Source: Sphingobacterium sp. PCS056
GTDB lineage: Bacteria; Bacteroidota; Bacteroidia; Sphingobacteriales; Sphingobacteriaceae
Direction of reading: 5' to 3'
NCBI RefSeq assembly: GCF_023273895.1
Contig: NZ_CP096883.1
Coordinates: forward strand, 558,001-622,000
Length of the DNA: 64,000 nucleotides
Each line of letters begins with the position of its first letter. The first letter of the stretch is position 1. A model generated the notes under the pieces. That model made no database searches. It was not told the DNA's origin and saw only the letters and a list, made by a program, of their open reading frames with translations. Shown here in pieces: positions 32,074 to 50,417 of the stretch. The translations under genes and the position numbers were made by a program.

Positions 32074-32123
32074 GATCCAATAAAAAAGCCTTCTTTCTTT
32101 TAAGAAGGCTTTTTTATTGGATC
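32074..32123. terminator. Strong bidirectional terminator after carB
   Basis: A perfect 22-bp inverted repeat whose arms include AAAAAAGCCTTCTT and AAGAAGGCTTTTTT, with a 6-nt loop. It separates carB from the converging gene. Confidence 0.88.
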
Positions 32124-32137
32124 AAATTGTTCGAGAT

Positions 32138-33229
32138 CTAAATATCTTTCACACATCTAAATCCGACATTATTCGTCGGACTATTCACTTCTCCCTTGCC
32201 CCTGCTTCCTGCTTTATAACGTTCACAATATTGATCATTACACAAAAATGAACCACCACGCTGTACACGTTTAACAGCCCCTGGCTCATCTGGATCGTAA
32301 GCATCAGCTGGCCCCTTAGGATTAGCGGAAGAACTTTTAGCATAATAATCAGGACGATAATAATCCGCACACCATTCCCAGACATTCCCCTCCATATCAT
32401 AAAGACCGATTGAATTTGCTGGAAAAGCTTTAACTGGTGAAGTACCGACATAACCATCCAACCTCGTATTTAGAACAGGAAATTGGCCTTGAAAGATATT
32501 CGCGAGATAGCGGTCATTATCCAATAGTTCATTTCCCCAATAATAGGTCATTGGATTGGATGTTCGTGCACGTGCAGCAAATTCCCATTCTGCTTCTGTG
32601 GGTAACCGTTTCCCGGCCCATTTCGCATAGGCTTCGGCATCTTGATAAGCAATATGCACCACAGGATAGTTCTCTTTACCTTTAATACTGCTATTTGGAC
32701 CATCAGGATGCCTCCAGCTTGCTCCGACGACATAAGACCACCATTGCAAATGGTTCGTTAAACCTTGAACTTCTTTAGGGGGTGAAAATATGGCAGATCC
32801 AGGTTTTAACATTGCAGGATCTACATCAGGAAATTCTTTGGGATCTAGGGGTCTTTCAGCCACAGTTACATACCCTGTTGCCTGGACAAATGTTTCAAAT
32901 TGACCATTGGTCACTTCATGTTCATCGATTAAAAAATCATCGATCTTAACTTCATGAACAGGCTTAGCATCCGCAAATTGATCAGACCCCATTAAGAAAT
33001 AACCACCAGCAACCTTGATCATATTGACCTGATCAATACCTGAGCCTTCCACAATGTGAAGCGTAGTATCCGCATTAGAAAACCGAGAGGGTATAGTTGT
33101 TGCCATATAGCAACGTGAAGAATCTGGAGAAACAAAAAGATCAGCAGTATGGCCTTTTGGTTCACTGTTACTAAAGCATGAAGTCAACAAGACAAAACAT
33201 GGTATAAAAAGAAATGAATTCTTGCACAT
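32138..33229 (-). CDS. Formylglycine-generating enzyme-like lipoprotein (SUMF1 family)
   Basis: 363 residues from the preferred start. Lipobox LTSC near residue 19 predicts a lipoprotein. The FGE-sulfatase domain is complete, with EGNVWEWCADYY and, near the end, RGGSFLCNDQYCERY followed by NNVGFRC. The cysteines in FLCNDQYC (C330 and C335) align with the two catalytic cysteines of authentic FGE, which most SUMF1-fold proteins lack. It may therefore convert sulfatase cysteines to formylglycine, but an exported lipoprotein and the absence of a sulfatase gene nearby leave the substrate open. An ATG ten codons upstream (33259) gives a worse signal peptide. Confidence 0.83.
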   Translation of the reverse strand: MCKNSFLFIPCFVLLTSCFSNSEPKGHTADLFVSPDSSRCYMATTIPSRFSNADTTLHIVEGSGIDQVNMIKVAGGYFLMGSDQFADAKPVHEVKIDDFLIDEHEVTNGQFETFVQATGYVTVAERPLDPKEFPDVDPAMLKPGSAIFSPPKEVQGLTNHLQWWSYVVGASWRHPDGPNSSIKGKENYPVVHIAYQDAEAYAKWAGKRLPTEAEWEFAARARTSNPMTYYWGNELLDNDRYLANIFQGQFPVLNTRLDGYVGTSPVKAFPANSIGLYDMEGNVWEWCADYYRPDYYAKSSSANPKGPADAYDPDEPGAVKRVQRGGSFLCNDQYCERYKAGSRGKGEVNSPTNNVGFRCVKDI

Positions 33230-33300
33230 AGGTTGGGTCGATAACAAATAAAGATACAATTTAGATATTTTTCAACAAGAATTGAAAATATCGTTAAATA

Positions 33301-33333
33301 AAAAAAGAGAACAGTTAACTGTTCTCTTTTTTT
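33301..33333. terminator. Terminator of the GH109-like gene
   Basis: A perfect 32-bp palindrome with arms AAAAAAGAGAACAGTT / AACTGTTCTCTTTTTT, T-rich on both strands. It lies downstream of the GH109-like gene. Confidence 0.8.
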
Positions 33334-33351
33334 ATATCGCTTACAAAAAGA

Positions 33352-34761
33352 TTATACGTCTAGTTGAACACCACTAACTTTTCCCTCTTTTGAGCGAATT
33401 TTTGTTGTACCACCACCGTTTAAAGTAATATCCACCGGTTTATTTGTCTTCCATGCTCCTTTTGTAAAGTCAGGAATGTCGACTGTTCTGGAGTCGCGTT
33501 TAACAGAATCAAAACTTAATGGAACGATGCAACTCCAAGAGGCACCATCATAAACATCCTGATCCAATGGAAGACCATTGCGCAAACAATCAATCAATCT
33601 CCAGTCCATCATGAAATCCATTCCACCGTGTCCACCAACTTGTTTTGCTTGTTCGCCAATAAATTTCACCAATTCAGGTGTATATTTGGTATATAATTCT
33701 TTTAATTTATCTTGTGTAATGAAGCTATGTCCAAAAGCTATGTTTTCAGTAGGATATTTCTGAGCAAAGCCTTTTGTTCCACTTAGCGTATGCAATCTCG
33801 AATAAGGTCTAGGCGAAGTAACATCATGTTGCAACATAATCGTTTTGCCCAGCTCTGTACGAATCAACGTCGTATTCATATTACCACGGAAACTCTTACC
33901 AACAAATTCTTGATAGAAAGAATCTTTAGCGGCCAATTCTTTTGCCTTAGCCCCCATTTGAAAGTCATTTGTAGACATCGCAACCAAGTGGTTCATTTTA
34001 TCACCACGATTGATATTCATACACTGTGCCACAGGTCCCAGACCATGTGTTGGATACAAATTGCCATTCAACTTGATGTTTTCACGCAATCTCCACATAT
34101 TATCATAACCATTTTTTGCAAAATTCAAGTCTAATAAATCGTGGATATAAGCGCCTTCACCATGCAAAATCTCACCAAATAAACCTTGGCGAGTCATGTT
34201 CAATGTCAACATTTCAAAGAAATCGTAACAGCAGTTTTCCAACATCATACAATGCTTTTTTGTTTCTTCTGAAACTCTTACGACTTCCCAACAATCTTTT
34301 AGTGTCAATGCAATCGGCACCTCACAGGCAACGTGAGCACCAGCTTTCATCGCACCAATACTCATTGGAGTATGATAATCCCAAGGCGAACAAATATATA
34401 CTAAATCTAGCTTCTCATTTTTTAGCATATCTTTCCAACCGTCCTCACCAGAGTAAGATTTAGCATCTTTTAATGATTTTTTACGTAAGATACCTTGAGC
34501 ACGTTCTACACGATCTGCATGTTTATCACATAAAGCCACAATTTCCACTCCATCAATGTAAGATAAACGATCCACAGCACCAGGGCCACGCATTCCTAAA
34601 CCAATAACCGCTACACGCACTTTATCAATTTTAGGAGCGGCATAACCTGACATGTTGAATTTTGTCGCTGCCAATACATTGGAATTTAAAGTTGGTAATG
34701 TCACCGCTACAGATGATAAGATACCCGCTTTCTTCAAGAAATCTCTTCTATTAGAATTCAT
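33352..34761 (-). CDS. Gfo/Idh/MocA-family oxidoreductase, GH109-like, with Tat-type signal
   Basis: A 469-residue NAD(P)-binding protein: an N-terminal NRRDFLKKAG twin-arginine-like signal, a Rossmann fold starting KVRVAVIGLGMRGPGAV, and CEVPIALT where the EKP motif usually lies. GNLYPTHGLGPV carries Y236 and H239, matching in spacing the catalytic residues of GH109 alpha-N-acetylgalactosaminidases, which use NAD in a redox-elimination mechanism. Export in folded form with bound cofactor would explain the Tat signal. GH109 is therefore the likeliest activity, but some members have other specificities. Monocistronic. Confidence 0.83.
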   Translation of the reverse strand: MNSNRRDFLKKAGILSSVAVTLPTLNSNVLAATKFNMSGYAAPKIDKVRVAVIGLGMRGPGAVDRLSYIDGVEIVALCDKHADRVERAQGILRKKSLKDAKSYSGEDGWKDMLKNEKLDLVYICSPWDYHTPMSIGAMKAGAHVACEVPIALTLKDCWEVVRVSEETKKHCMMLENCCYDFFEMLTLNMTRQGLFGEILHGEGAYIHDLLDLNFAKNGYDNMWRLRENIKLNGNLYPTHGLGPVAQCMNINRGDKMNHLVAMSTNDFQMGAKAKELAAKDSFYQEFVGKSFRGNMNTTLIRTELGKTIMLQHDVTSPRPYSRLHTLSGTKGFAQKYPTENIAFGHSFITQDKLKELYTKYTPELVKFIGEQAKQVGGHGGMDFMMDWRLIDCLRNGLPLDQDVYDGASWSCIVPLSFDSVKRDSRTVDIPDFTKGAWKTNKPVDITLNGGGTTKIRSKEGKVSGVQLDV

Positions 34762-34784
34762 ATTTGATAGATATAATTTACATA

Positions 34785-34813
34785 CAAAATTAAAGGGGCT
34801 ATAGAAAGCCCCT
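34785..34813 (-). promoter_or_regulatory. GH109-like gene promoter with overlapping inverted repeat
   Basis: Minus strand: AGGGGCT-N6-AGCCCCT lies directly upstream of TAATTTTG (34785-34792), which fits the -7 consensus. It could be an operator in the promoter spacer, or a back-up terminator for transcripts leaving the rrn operon upstream. Confidence 0.4.
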
Positions 34814-35760
34814 CTAAAATCACCTATTTTAAAACAAACTAAACAGTCTTTGTAATGATTATCAAAACTAATGATAGCAATAGTCCAATAATTAGTTATA
34901 GAATCGGTCGTATACCTTTTCTATAACAAGAATACACTACATATTTGATAATAAAAAATAAAAAAACAAAGCAATCGTTTGCTTAAAATAAACAACCGTT
35001 TGCAAAATGGCATCCCTTACTTATGACATCATGTAAATCTAGTAACCAATTAGTTACATAAAAGTAATTGCACGACACGATGAATATAAAACTTGAGCAC
35101 ATTATTGTGTTACATCATCATCTTGAGTTATAATTCTCTATTTGAGCTCATCATACCTGAACTAACCAAACAAGAGACAAAGATGCATATCTACTTTTAA
35201 TAAGGATTGTTTCAACAATCTATTAGGCATTAAAATATATGATGCATGGCAAACCATCATCTCTCAATTCGATATCCAAAGATTATACGATTTTAGAAAA
35301 CCTGTATAAAACGAATTTAATTTTTTCAAAGCCAAAAAGCTCCTATGGAGTATATCATTGAAGAATAGCAGGAGAGATCAGCTAGATGAATAGATAGCAG
35401 GATATCACCGATTCTACGGTAGTTCACTGGGTGAGCTATAAGCGTATTTCAAAAGCAGGAGTTGCCTACCGTGGATATGGAGGATGAGCTTGAAGTGGAA
35501 CCGTGCCGCCAATAGCCATATCCGGAACCAGCTCGGACATGAAGGAGAAGAAATGTAAGTGTGCTGCGTCTGCAGTACTGCCGTAGCAAGTCGATATCTT
35601 TGGCTGTGAAATGGATTATCTGCGGCAGCAGGATTGTTAATTGCTGCATCGGCATCGTTCCGGAAGCAGCGCTATTGATTATACCTGCAGCAGCGGAATG
35701 GCTTGTTCTAAAGCAATGAGATTGGGCTATGCTGCATCCGAAAGACAGAAAAAAGTTTAA
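34814..35760. other. Gene-free AT-rich region downstream of rrn copy 1
   Basis: I find no credible gene. The right half (about 35285-35760) has recognisable but diverged similarity to the region at about 42360-42744 in front of rrn copy 2. The shared pieces include TTTTTTCAAA, TTGAAGA and GAAAGACAG in the same order. This suggests the original duplication was larger than the part now kept identical. Confidence 0.5.
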
Positions 35761-35765
35761 CGCAC

Positions 35766-35796
35766 AAAAAAGCCCCTGCTGCTTAGCAAGGGCTTC
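35766..35796 (-). terminator. rrn copy 1 terminator
   Basis: Arms AAGCCCCTGCT / AGCAAGGGCTT (one mismatch); on the minus strand TTTTTTGTG follows. It lies 12 nt after the 5S 3' end. Confidence 0.82.
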
Positions 35797-35807
35797 TGTA
35801 TAAAAAA

Positions 35808-35914
35808 AGGCACCGACCTACTCTCCCACCTGTTACGGCAATACCATCGGCTCTGGCGGGCTTGACTGCTCTGTTCGGAATGGGAAGAGGTAGACACCGC
35901 CGATATAGGCACCT
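35808..35914 (-). rRNA. rrf: 5S ribosomal RNA, copy 1
   Basis: About 107 nt on the minus strand. Terminal stem AGGTGCC / GGTGCCT; CCGAACAGAGCAG, GCCGATGGTA and GGGAGAGTAGG are conserved 5S elements. Ends are estimated from the stem. Confidence 0.92.
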
Positions 35915-36028
35915 AAAATGTTTTTATTAGTCATAAGAATGAAATATACAATATCCCATCCAACATACTAATCTATAGACAATTGAAAGAAAAACTAAAA
36001 GAGGAAGACAACAGTGTCTGCGTTGCTT

Positions 36029-38915
<2,887 letters not shown>

Positions 38916-39140
38916 CACCTCATAGCCCTTTTGCTACTATGGGTTGCTTTTTGATATATAACCATGGTGCTACGCATTAATCCGTTCGGCCTTGACCGAG
39001 GGTCTTCATAATACATCAGGCACACCACAGTATTGTCTCTACTGTTGTCTTCTCTTGTAATTTTTTTTCTTTCAATATGTCAAAGAACTCTTTGTTTCCG
39101 CTTTATCTGCCGTAAATATCTTATACGGCGCGGATACCTG

Positions 39141-39214
39141 TGGAGAATATCGGAGTCGAACCGATGACCCCCTGCGTGCAAGGCAGGTGCTCTAGCCAGC
39201 TGAGCTAATTCCCC
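39141..39214 (-). tRNA. tRNA-Ala (TGC), rrn copy 1 spacer
   Basis: A 74-nt tRNA on the minus strand, anticodon TGC in CTTGCAC, acceptor stem GGGGAAT / ATTCTCC. CCA is not encoded. Standard resident of the 16S-23S spacer. Confidence 0.95.
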
Positions 39215-39227
39215 GTGTTGTTAATGG

Positions 39228-39301
39228 TAGTCCCGAGCAGATTTGAACTGCTGACCCCTACATTATCAGTGTAGTGCTCTAACCAACTGAGCTACGGGAC
39301 T
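39228..39301 (-). tRNA. tRNA-Ile (GAT), rrn copy 1 spacer
   Basis: Minus strand, anticodon GAT in CTGATAA, acceptor stem AGTCCCG / CGGGACT. Unlike the other tRNAs here, a CCA follows in the DNA (39225-39227). Confidence 0.95.
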
Positions 39302-39429
39302 AGCTTATCTTTCTATCTCTCTGGACCATCCAATCAGGGATGGGCACATTTCTTCAAATGTTTTTGTTTCTTATTTGTTTCTTATATAAATCATGTGTGT
39401 ACGTAACGAGCTTCAATCCTGAATGCTCT

Positions 39430-40961
<1,532 letters not shown>

Positions 40962-41205
40962 AAAATGAAGTGTAAGATCAAGACTATTTATAATAAATAG
41001 AATTGTCTTGTATTTTATTTCTAATTCTAAAATTGAACAGGTTGATTTTTTTAACTTTCGTTGTTTCTCAACACTACTCGTTACGTTACATGATTATATT
41101 TTTAAAGAACTTTCTTCGCTCCCGCATCTCGCTTCGGCTCTATATGATGTCGGCATTGCGCCGGTATCGATCTTGTTTTGTTTCCCTTCGTTTCCGTTGG
41201 GACTG

Positions 41206-41363
41206 CAAAGGTAGAAATCTTTTTGGTATCTCCAAAATAAATGTGAAAATTTATTTTTTTATTTTCCTTTCGTTTCTGCGTTTAAACTAAATTAAACCCT
41301 TCTTTTTTCAGTGCTTCCCCTTTCGGATCAGCCGTTCCTCCCTTGCGGAGTGGTGCAAAGATA
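41206..41363 (-). promoter_or_regulatory. Tandem rrn promoters P1 and P2, copy 1
   Basis: P2: TTTG (41233-41236), 19-nt spacer, TACCTTTG (41206-41213), an excellent consensus match about 240 nt before 16S. P1: TATCTTTG (41356-41363), with no clear -33 element. Both are conserved in copy 2. Confidence 0.65.
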
Positions 41364-41395
41364 GGAACTTTTATCCTTCACTTCCTAATGTTTTC

Positions 41396-42744
41396 TGTCT
41401 TATTTGTTCATATTATCTTTAACTTGCTGTAACATTGTGTGATTGATTTGCAAGCAGCGTTCCGATAGTGTGGCCTATCCGGGAATATCGGGAGGTTAAT
41501 AGCTGATCGGAGATGTTTTTGGCAACTGTTCTTTGGGGCTTATTTGTTGTGCAAATTTTTTGATTTTACTGTATCTGCCTATTTGGTACTGCAAAAAAAA
41601 GACTGTACCCGACAGAAATAATAAAGATATCGGACTTTTTTTCGAACTTTCCTGTGATCGGCGGAGTATAATCTTTTCAGGTTATCGGGCTGTTAAGCTG
41701 AAAAATGTTCCTATACGGCCTTGCTCCTACTTGTTCCTTTCAACGATATACCATCATGATTGGGAATAGCAGCAGAAGGAATCTACTCTTATTAAACAGA
41801 TGTCCATATACAGGTTGAGCAAATACTGCTGATATTGGTCTTAGAGTGTTACGTCAAGAATCATTTTGCAGCAAAAACCAACAATAAGATCTGATACCAC
41901 ATAGATACCTATACAAGGCAATAGAGTTCAGATGCTTCTGGGATAAAAGATCTTTCCCGCACAACAATGGTAGTATTTCAGGTTTTTATAGTCCTGATTC
42001 AGATGGAAACTTCAGAATGGCATATGCATGCTCCCATACTTAGTAGATGATCCATGATAAGTAGATAATCAATCCTTATTGAAAAGACTAAACGGGATTA
42101 TCAACCGGTAACATAAAAGTAAGCGTCCCTAATTAATGAGGAAAAGCTTCTTTCAGCAAAACAAGACCATTATATTCTTTTAAAATAAAAATGATCTTTC
42201 ATCATCTGCAATTCCTTGATCATAATTGAAAATAATACAACGGTATTATTTAATGATGGGACAAAATCAAAAGTAATATTCTACCGCCTATCAGGAAAAG
42301 TTTTCTACTTGACGCATTACGGACTACTTAGATCCTTCTCCCTATTCTATCTTCAATAATTATTCGATTGTACAAAACTTATAAAAAGCGAATTCGTTTT
42401 TTCAAAAAGGTTAAAGCTACTATCAAGTGGTTAGTTGAAGATCAGATGTAAGAGGAATCAGCGAAATCAACTCCCCAAAAAGCGATAGGAAATCTATTCC
42501 TATATCCTATCCTTTAACAGCAAAATATCAACATCTGATACCAGATTGCCACCAAACTGAGAAGCTAAACCGATCCTATTACAAGTCAAGTTCATCGGAA
42601 ACAGATTCACATACAGAATCATGGAGAGATAGGAAAAGGATATTGCGGTGCATGGCATCATTGCGGCAGCAGTGGGATGGATATCCGAAACCAGTGAGAT
42701 GGGGGTATCTGCAGCCGAAAGACAGTACAGAAAAAAAAGTTTAG
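41396..42744. other. Spacer between the tandem rrn operons, no gene seen
   Basis: About 1.35 kb without a convincing coding frame: the longest frames are short, A/T-biased and have no recognisable protein features. The right end (about 42360-42744) is a diverged relative of the sequence left of rrn copy 1. I see no transposase remnant or terminal repeats. Confidence 0.5.
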
Positions 42745-42749
42745 CGCAC

Positions 42750-42779
42750 AAAAAAGCCCCTGCTGTTTAGCAAGGGCTT
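42750..42779 (-). terminator. rrn copy 2 terminator
   Basis: Same stem as copy 1 (AAGCCCCTGCT / AGCAAGGGCTT), with a GTTT instead of GCTT loop. Confidence 0.82.
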
Positions 42780-42791
42780 CTGTATAAAAAA

Positions 42792-42898
42792 AGGCACCGA
42801 CCTACTCTCCCACCTGTTACGGCAATACCATCGGCTCTGGCGGGCTTGACTGCTCTGTTCGGAATGGGAAGAGGTAGACACCGCCGATATAGGCACCT
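42792..42898 (-). rRNA. rrf: 5S ribosomal RNA, copy 2
   Basis: Identical to copy 1 by inspection, offset 6984 bp. Confidence 0.92.
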
Positions 42899-43012
42899 AA
42901 AATGTTTTTATTAGTCATAAGAATGAAATATACAATATCCCATCCAACATACTAATCTATAGACAATTGAAAGAAAAACTAAAAGAGGAAGACAACAGTG
43001 TCTGCGTTGCTT

Positions 43013-45899
<2,887 letters not shown>

Positions 45900-46124
45900 C
45901 ACCTCATAGCCCTTTTGCTACTATGGGTTGCTTTTTGATATATAACCATGGTGCTACGCATTAATCCGTTCGGCCTTGACCGAGGGTCTTCATAATACAT
46001 CAGGCACACCACAGTATTGTCTCTACTGTTGTCTTCTCTTGTAATTTTTTTTCTTTCAATATGTCAAAGAACTCTTTGTTTCCGCTTTATCTGCCGTAAA
46101 TATCTTATACGGCGCGGATACCTG

Positions 46125-46198
46125 TGGAGAATATCGGAGTCGAACCGATGACCCCCTGCGTGCAAGGCAGGTGCTCTAGCCAGCTGAGCTAATTCCCC
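46125..46198 (-). tRNA. tRNA-Ala (TGC), rrn copy 2 spacer
   Basis: Identical to the copy 1 tRNA-Ala. Anticodon TGC. Confidence 0.95.
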
Positions 46199-46211
46199 GT
46201 GTTGTTAATGG

Positions 46212-46285
46212 TAGTCCCGAGCAGATTTGAACTGCTGACCCCTACATTATCAGTGTAGTGCTCTAACCAACTGAGCTACGGGACT
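46212..46285 (-). tRNA. tRNA-Ile (GAT), rrn copy 2 spacer
   Basis: Identical to the copy 1 tRNA-Ile. Anticodon GAT, CCA encoded. Confidence 0.95.
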
Positions 46286-46413
46286 AGCTTATCTTTCTAT
46301 CTCTCTGGACCATCCAATCAGGGATGGGCACATTTCTTCAAATGTTTTTGTTTCTTATTTGTTTCTTATATAAATCATGTGTGTACGTAACGAGCTTCAA
46401 TCCTGAATGCTCT

Positions 46414-47945
<1,532 letters not shown>

Positions 47946-48190
47946 AAAATGAAGTGTAAGATCAAGACTATTTATAATAAATAGAATTGTCTTGTATTTT
48001 ATTTCTAATTCTAAAATTGAACAGGTTGATTTTTTTTAACTTTCGTTGTTTCTCAACACTACTCGTTACGTTACATGATTATATTTTTAAAGAACTTTCT
48101 TCGCTCCCGCATCTCGCTTCGGCTCTATATGATGTCGGCATTGCGCCGGTATCGATCTTGTTTTGTTTCCCTTCGTTTCCGTTGGGACTG

Positions 48191-48348
48191 CAAAGGTAGA
48201 AATCTTTTTGGTATCTCCAAAATAAATGTGAAAATTTATTTTTTTATTTTCCTTTCGTTTCTGCGTTTAAACTAAATTAAACCCTTCTTTTTTCAGTGCT
48301 TCCCCTCTCGGATCAGCCGTTCCTCCCTTGCGGAGTGGTGCAAAGATA
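48191..48348 (-). promoter_or_regulatory. Tandem rrn promoters P1 and P2, copy 2
   Basis: P2: TTTG (48218-48221), 19 nt, TACCTTTG (48191-48198). P1: TATCTTTG (48341-48348). The sequence just upstream of P1 differs by one base from copy 1 and diverges fully beyond 48380. Confidence 0.65.
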
Positions 48349-48565
48349 GGAACTTTTATCCTTCAATTCCTAATGTTTTCAGGAAATAGTTTGCCGCGAT
48401 ACGGTAAAGGGCTAGAAATGTGACCGATAATTTATCTGGATGCCGCCTGATGATCATGCTGGGTCGGATATGGATTAACTTTTGCTATGGATCACATTGT
48501 TAATTGGTATGGGGCCATCTGTGTGCGGACACGCCCGTCACCTGTCCATATAGGGGTTCTTCACA

Positions 48566-48726
48566 CAAATACTGCGTTACTTGGTTACTATGTCACTTGA
48601 TCACTCCGTCACTTGGTTGCTCGATCACTGCGTTACTATGTCACTCCGTTGATATGTTACTTAATTAATGTGTCACTTCGTTACTGGTTTAGCTTAGTCA
48701 CTACATCACCCGATCCCTCCATTACT
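48566..48726. repeat. Degenerate octanucleotide tandem repeat (consensus NNRTYACT)
   Basis: About 20 consecutive 8-bp units run in register, for example GCGTTACT, TGGTTACT, ATGTCACT, TGATCACT, CCGTCACT; later GTGTCACT, TCGTTACT. Only one unit is 9 bp. The last five positions (RTYACT core) are conserved while the first two vary. The period is not a multiple of three and the tract has no coding potential. Confidence 0.75.
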
Positions 48727-48752
48727 TTACAATATATACCAGATCTTAAAGA

Positions 48753-48919
48753 CAAATTCTGACCAACTACTTACCAAATTCACTATTAAACGGGGAATAC
48801 ACCAGACATTACTTAGGGTTTATAGGGGGTTAGTAGGGGTCTACCCCTACTAACCCCCTATAAACCCCCTGTTATCCCCCTACTATACCGGTATTAAATA
48901 CGAAGTTGGTCAGAATTTG
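48753..48919. repeat. Nested inverted repeat with regularly spaced G/C runs
   Basis: Outer arms (CAAATTCTGACCAACT, 48753-48768, and its exact complement at 48904-48919) enclose a perfect 25-bp hairpin at 48816-48840 / 48843-48867 with a 2-nt centre. From 48844 the plus strand shows C-runs of 4, 5, 5 and 5 separated by exactly 6 nt, so the minus strand has four G-runs able to form a quadruplex. No ORF. It resembles a small non-autonomous element or a structured boundary. Confidence 0.7.
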
Positions 48920-49238
48920 GTATGCTTTTATACTGGAACACGACATAGGTACATTGATTCTTATATAACTTTTCATTGAAATATGATCGATATAAAATAC
49001 ATACTGTTAAACAACTCACACCTGGTTCTACAGGAATGACGTCACGGTGAATACAGCAAGATGCATCATCATATTGCTATTAAATGAAAATAAGGATGGA
49101 AAAAGATGAAATCGGTATGCAAATCAACATTCAACTCATCTTGTGATAATACCGGGATAATATAAAAACCATCATTTGTTCATCTAGGCTTATTCATAAG
49201 GAAACATAGAGCTCTTTACTTTGAATAAAAAATTCACC
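48920..49238. other. AT-rich leader of the glycosyltransferase operon
   Basis: No gene. This should contain the promoter of the three-gene operon, but I see no convincing TAnnTTTG box. Confidence 0.3.
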
Positions 49239-50417
49239 ATGATAAGAGTTGCTTTTTTTGCCGAAATCATGATTCCAGATTTTGATGGAGCTGCACGTAC
49301 AATTTTTCAGCTTGTCGACCGCATCGATAAAAATAGATTTGAGTTTTTGTTTATTTATGGCACAGGACCAGATCAAATACAAGATTTTGAATGTATGAAA
49401 ATACCGTCTTTAAGTATTCCCATACAGCAAAACTATACTATGGCTATTCCAGCCTTGGTAGACCAACGTATTCGGAAAAGACTACAAGATTTCAATCCTG
49501 ACATTATTCATATCGCCACACCTTCACTTTTAGGATTTTATGCACAGCGCTATGCTCTAAAAAACCAAAAACCGGTGATCAGTATTTACCACACACACTT
49601 CGTAAGCTATATTGATTATTATCTTAAACATTTTTCTTTCTTAGTCGGCCCAACAAAGAAAAGGATTATTCAAACACAGAATAAATTCTATAATAACTGT
49701 GACAAGGTCTATGTACCTACAACTAGTATTGTATCTGAACTCACAAAAATGGGTATCAACCCGACCTTGATGCAGATCTGGAAACGAGGAATTGACAACA
49801 CCTTGTTTTCACCTAACAAAAAGGATGAAAATTGGATGGCAGAAATAACGGGGAACAATCATCCAACAATACTATTTGCCAGTCGTCTTGTCTGGGAAAA
49901 GAACTTAAAAACACTGATCGACATCTACAGTTTATTAAAGCAACAATCTATTCCCTTAAATTTTATTGTTGCAGGTGATGGTTCGGCGATGGATGCATGT
50001 CGTCAAAATATGCCCGATGCACTTTTTTTAGGTAAACTGAATCATAATGATCTCGCTAAGTTATATGCTTCCTCAACTTTGTTTGTTTTTCCTTCCCATT
50101 CGGAAACTTACGGGAATGTTGTGATTGAAGCTATGGCATCGGCTCTTCCTTGTGTTATTGCAGATGGCGGTGGTTCTGCAGATCTCGTAACAGAAGGTGT
50201 TAACGGTTTTAAGTGTAAACCTAAAGATGCCGCGATGTTTGTCGAACGCATAATACAATTATTAAGAGATAAACAACTTAGAAATGACATTGGAAATGCT
50301 GGATTGCAATTTAGTAAATCAATGGATTGGAATTCATTAGCAGCTGTATATTTTGAGGAACTCGAACAAATGAGTATGGATGCGGCAGATTCCATGATTA
50401 AATTTCAGGCAGGTTGA
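49239..50417 (+). CDS. GT4-family glycosyltransferase (GT-B fold)
   Basis: 392 residues from the ATG start; an in-frame TTG at 49221 would add six. The N-terminal Rossmann half begins MIRVAFFAEI and has the acceptor-side YHTHF, as in GDP-mannose- or UDP-sugar-dependent alpha-glycosyltransferases acting on lipids. The C-terminal donor-binding half contains FASRLVWEKNLKTL and the EX7E element in SHSETYGNVVIEAMA. The sugar and acceptor are unknown. First gene of a tight operon with a flippase-like protein and a second GT4 enzyme, suggesting glycolipid or surface glycan synthesis. Confidence 0.85.
   Translation: MIRVAFFAEIMIPDFDGAARTIFQLVDRIDKNRFEFLFIYGTGPDQIQDFECMKIPSLSIPIQQNYTMAIPALVDQRIRKRLQDFNPDIIHIATPSLLGFYAQRYALKNQKPVISIYHTHFVSYIDYYLKHFSFLVGPTKKRIIQTQNKFYNNCDKVYVPTTSIVSELTKMGINPTLMQIWKRGIDNTLFSPNKKDENWMAEITGNNHPTILFASRLVWEKNLKTLIDIYSLLKQQSIPLNFIVAGDGSAMDACRQNMPDALFLGKLNHNDLAKLYASSTLFVFPSHSETYGNVVIEAMASALPCVIADGGGSADLVTEGVNGFKCKPKDAAMFVERIIQLLRDKQLRNDIGNAGLQFSKSMDWNSLAAVYFEELEQMSMDAADSMIKFQAG

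Noticed and set aside
35449..35655. 68-codon minus-strand frame in the gene-free region left of rrn copy 1
   Set aside because: Low-complexity Ser/Gly-rich translation, no start context, and not preserved in the related sequence left of copy 2.
48566..48726. Possible CRISPR array
   Set aside because: The units are 8 bp, contiguous and degenerate, without spacers, and no cas gene is nearby.
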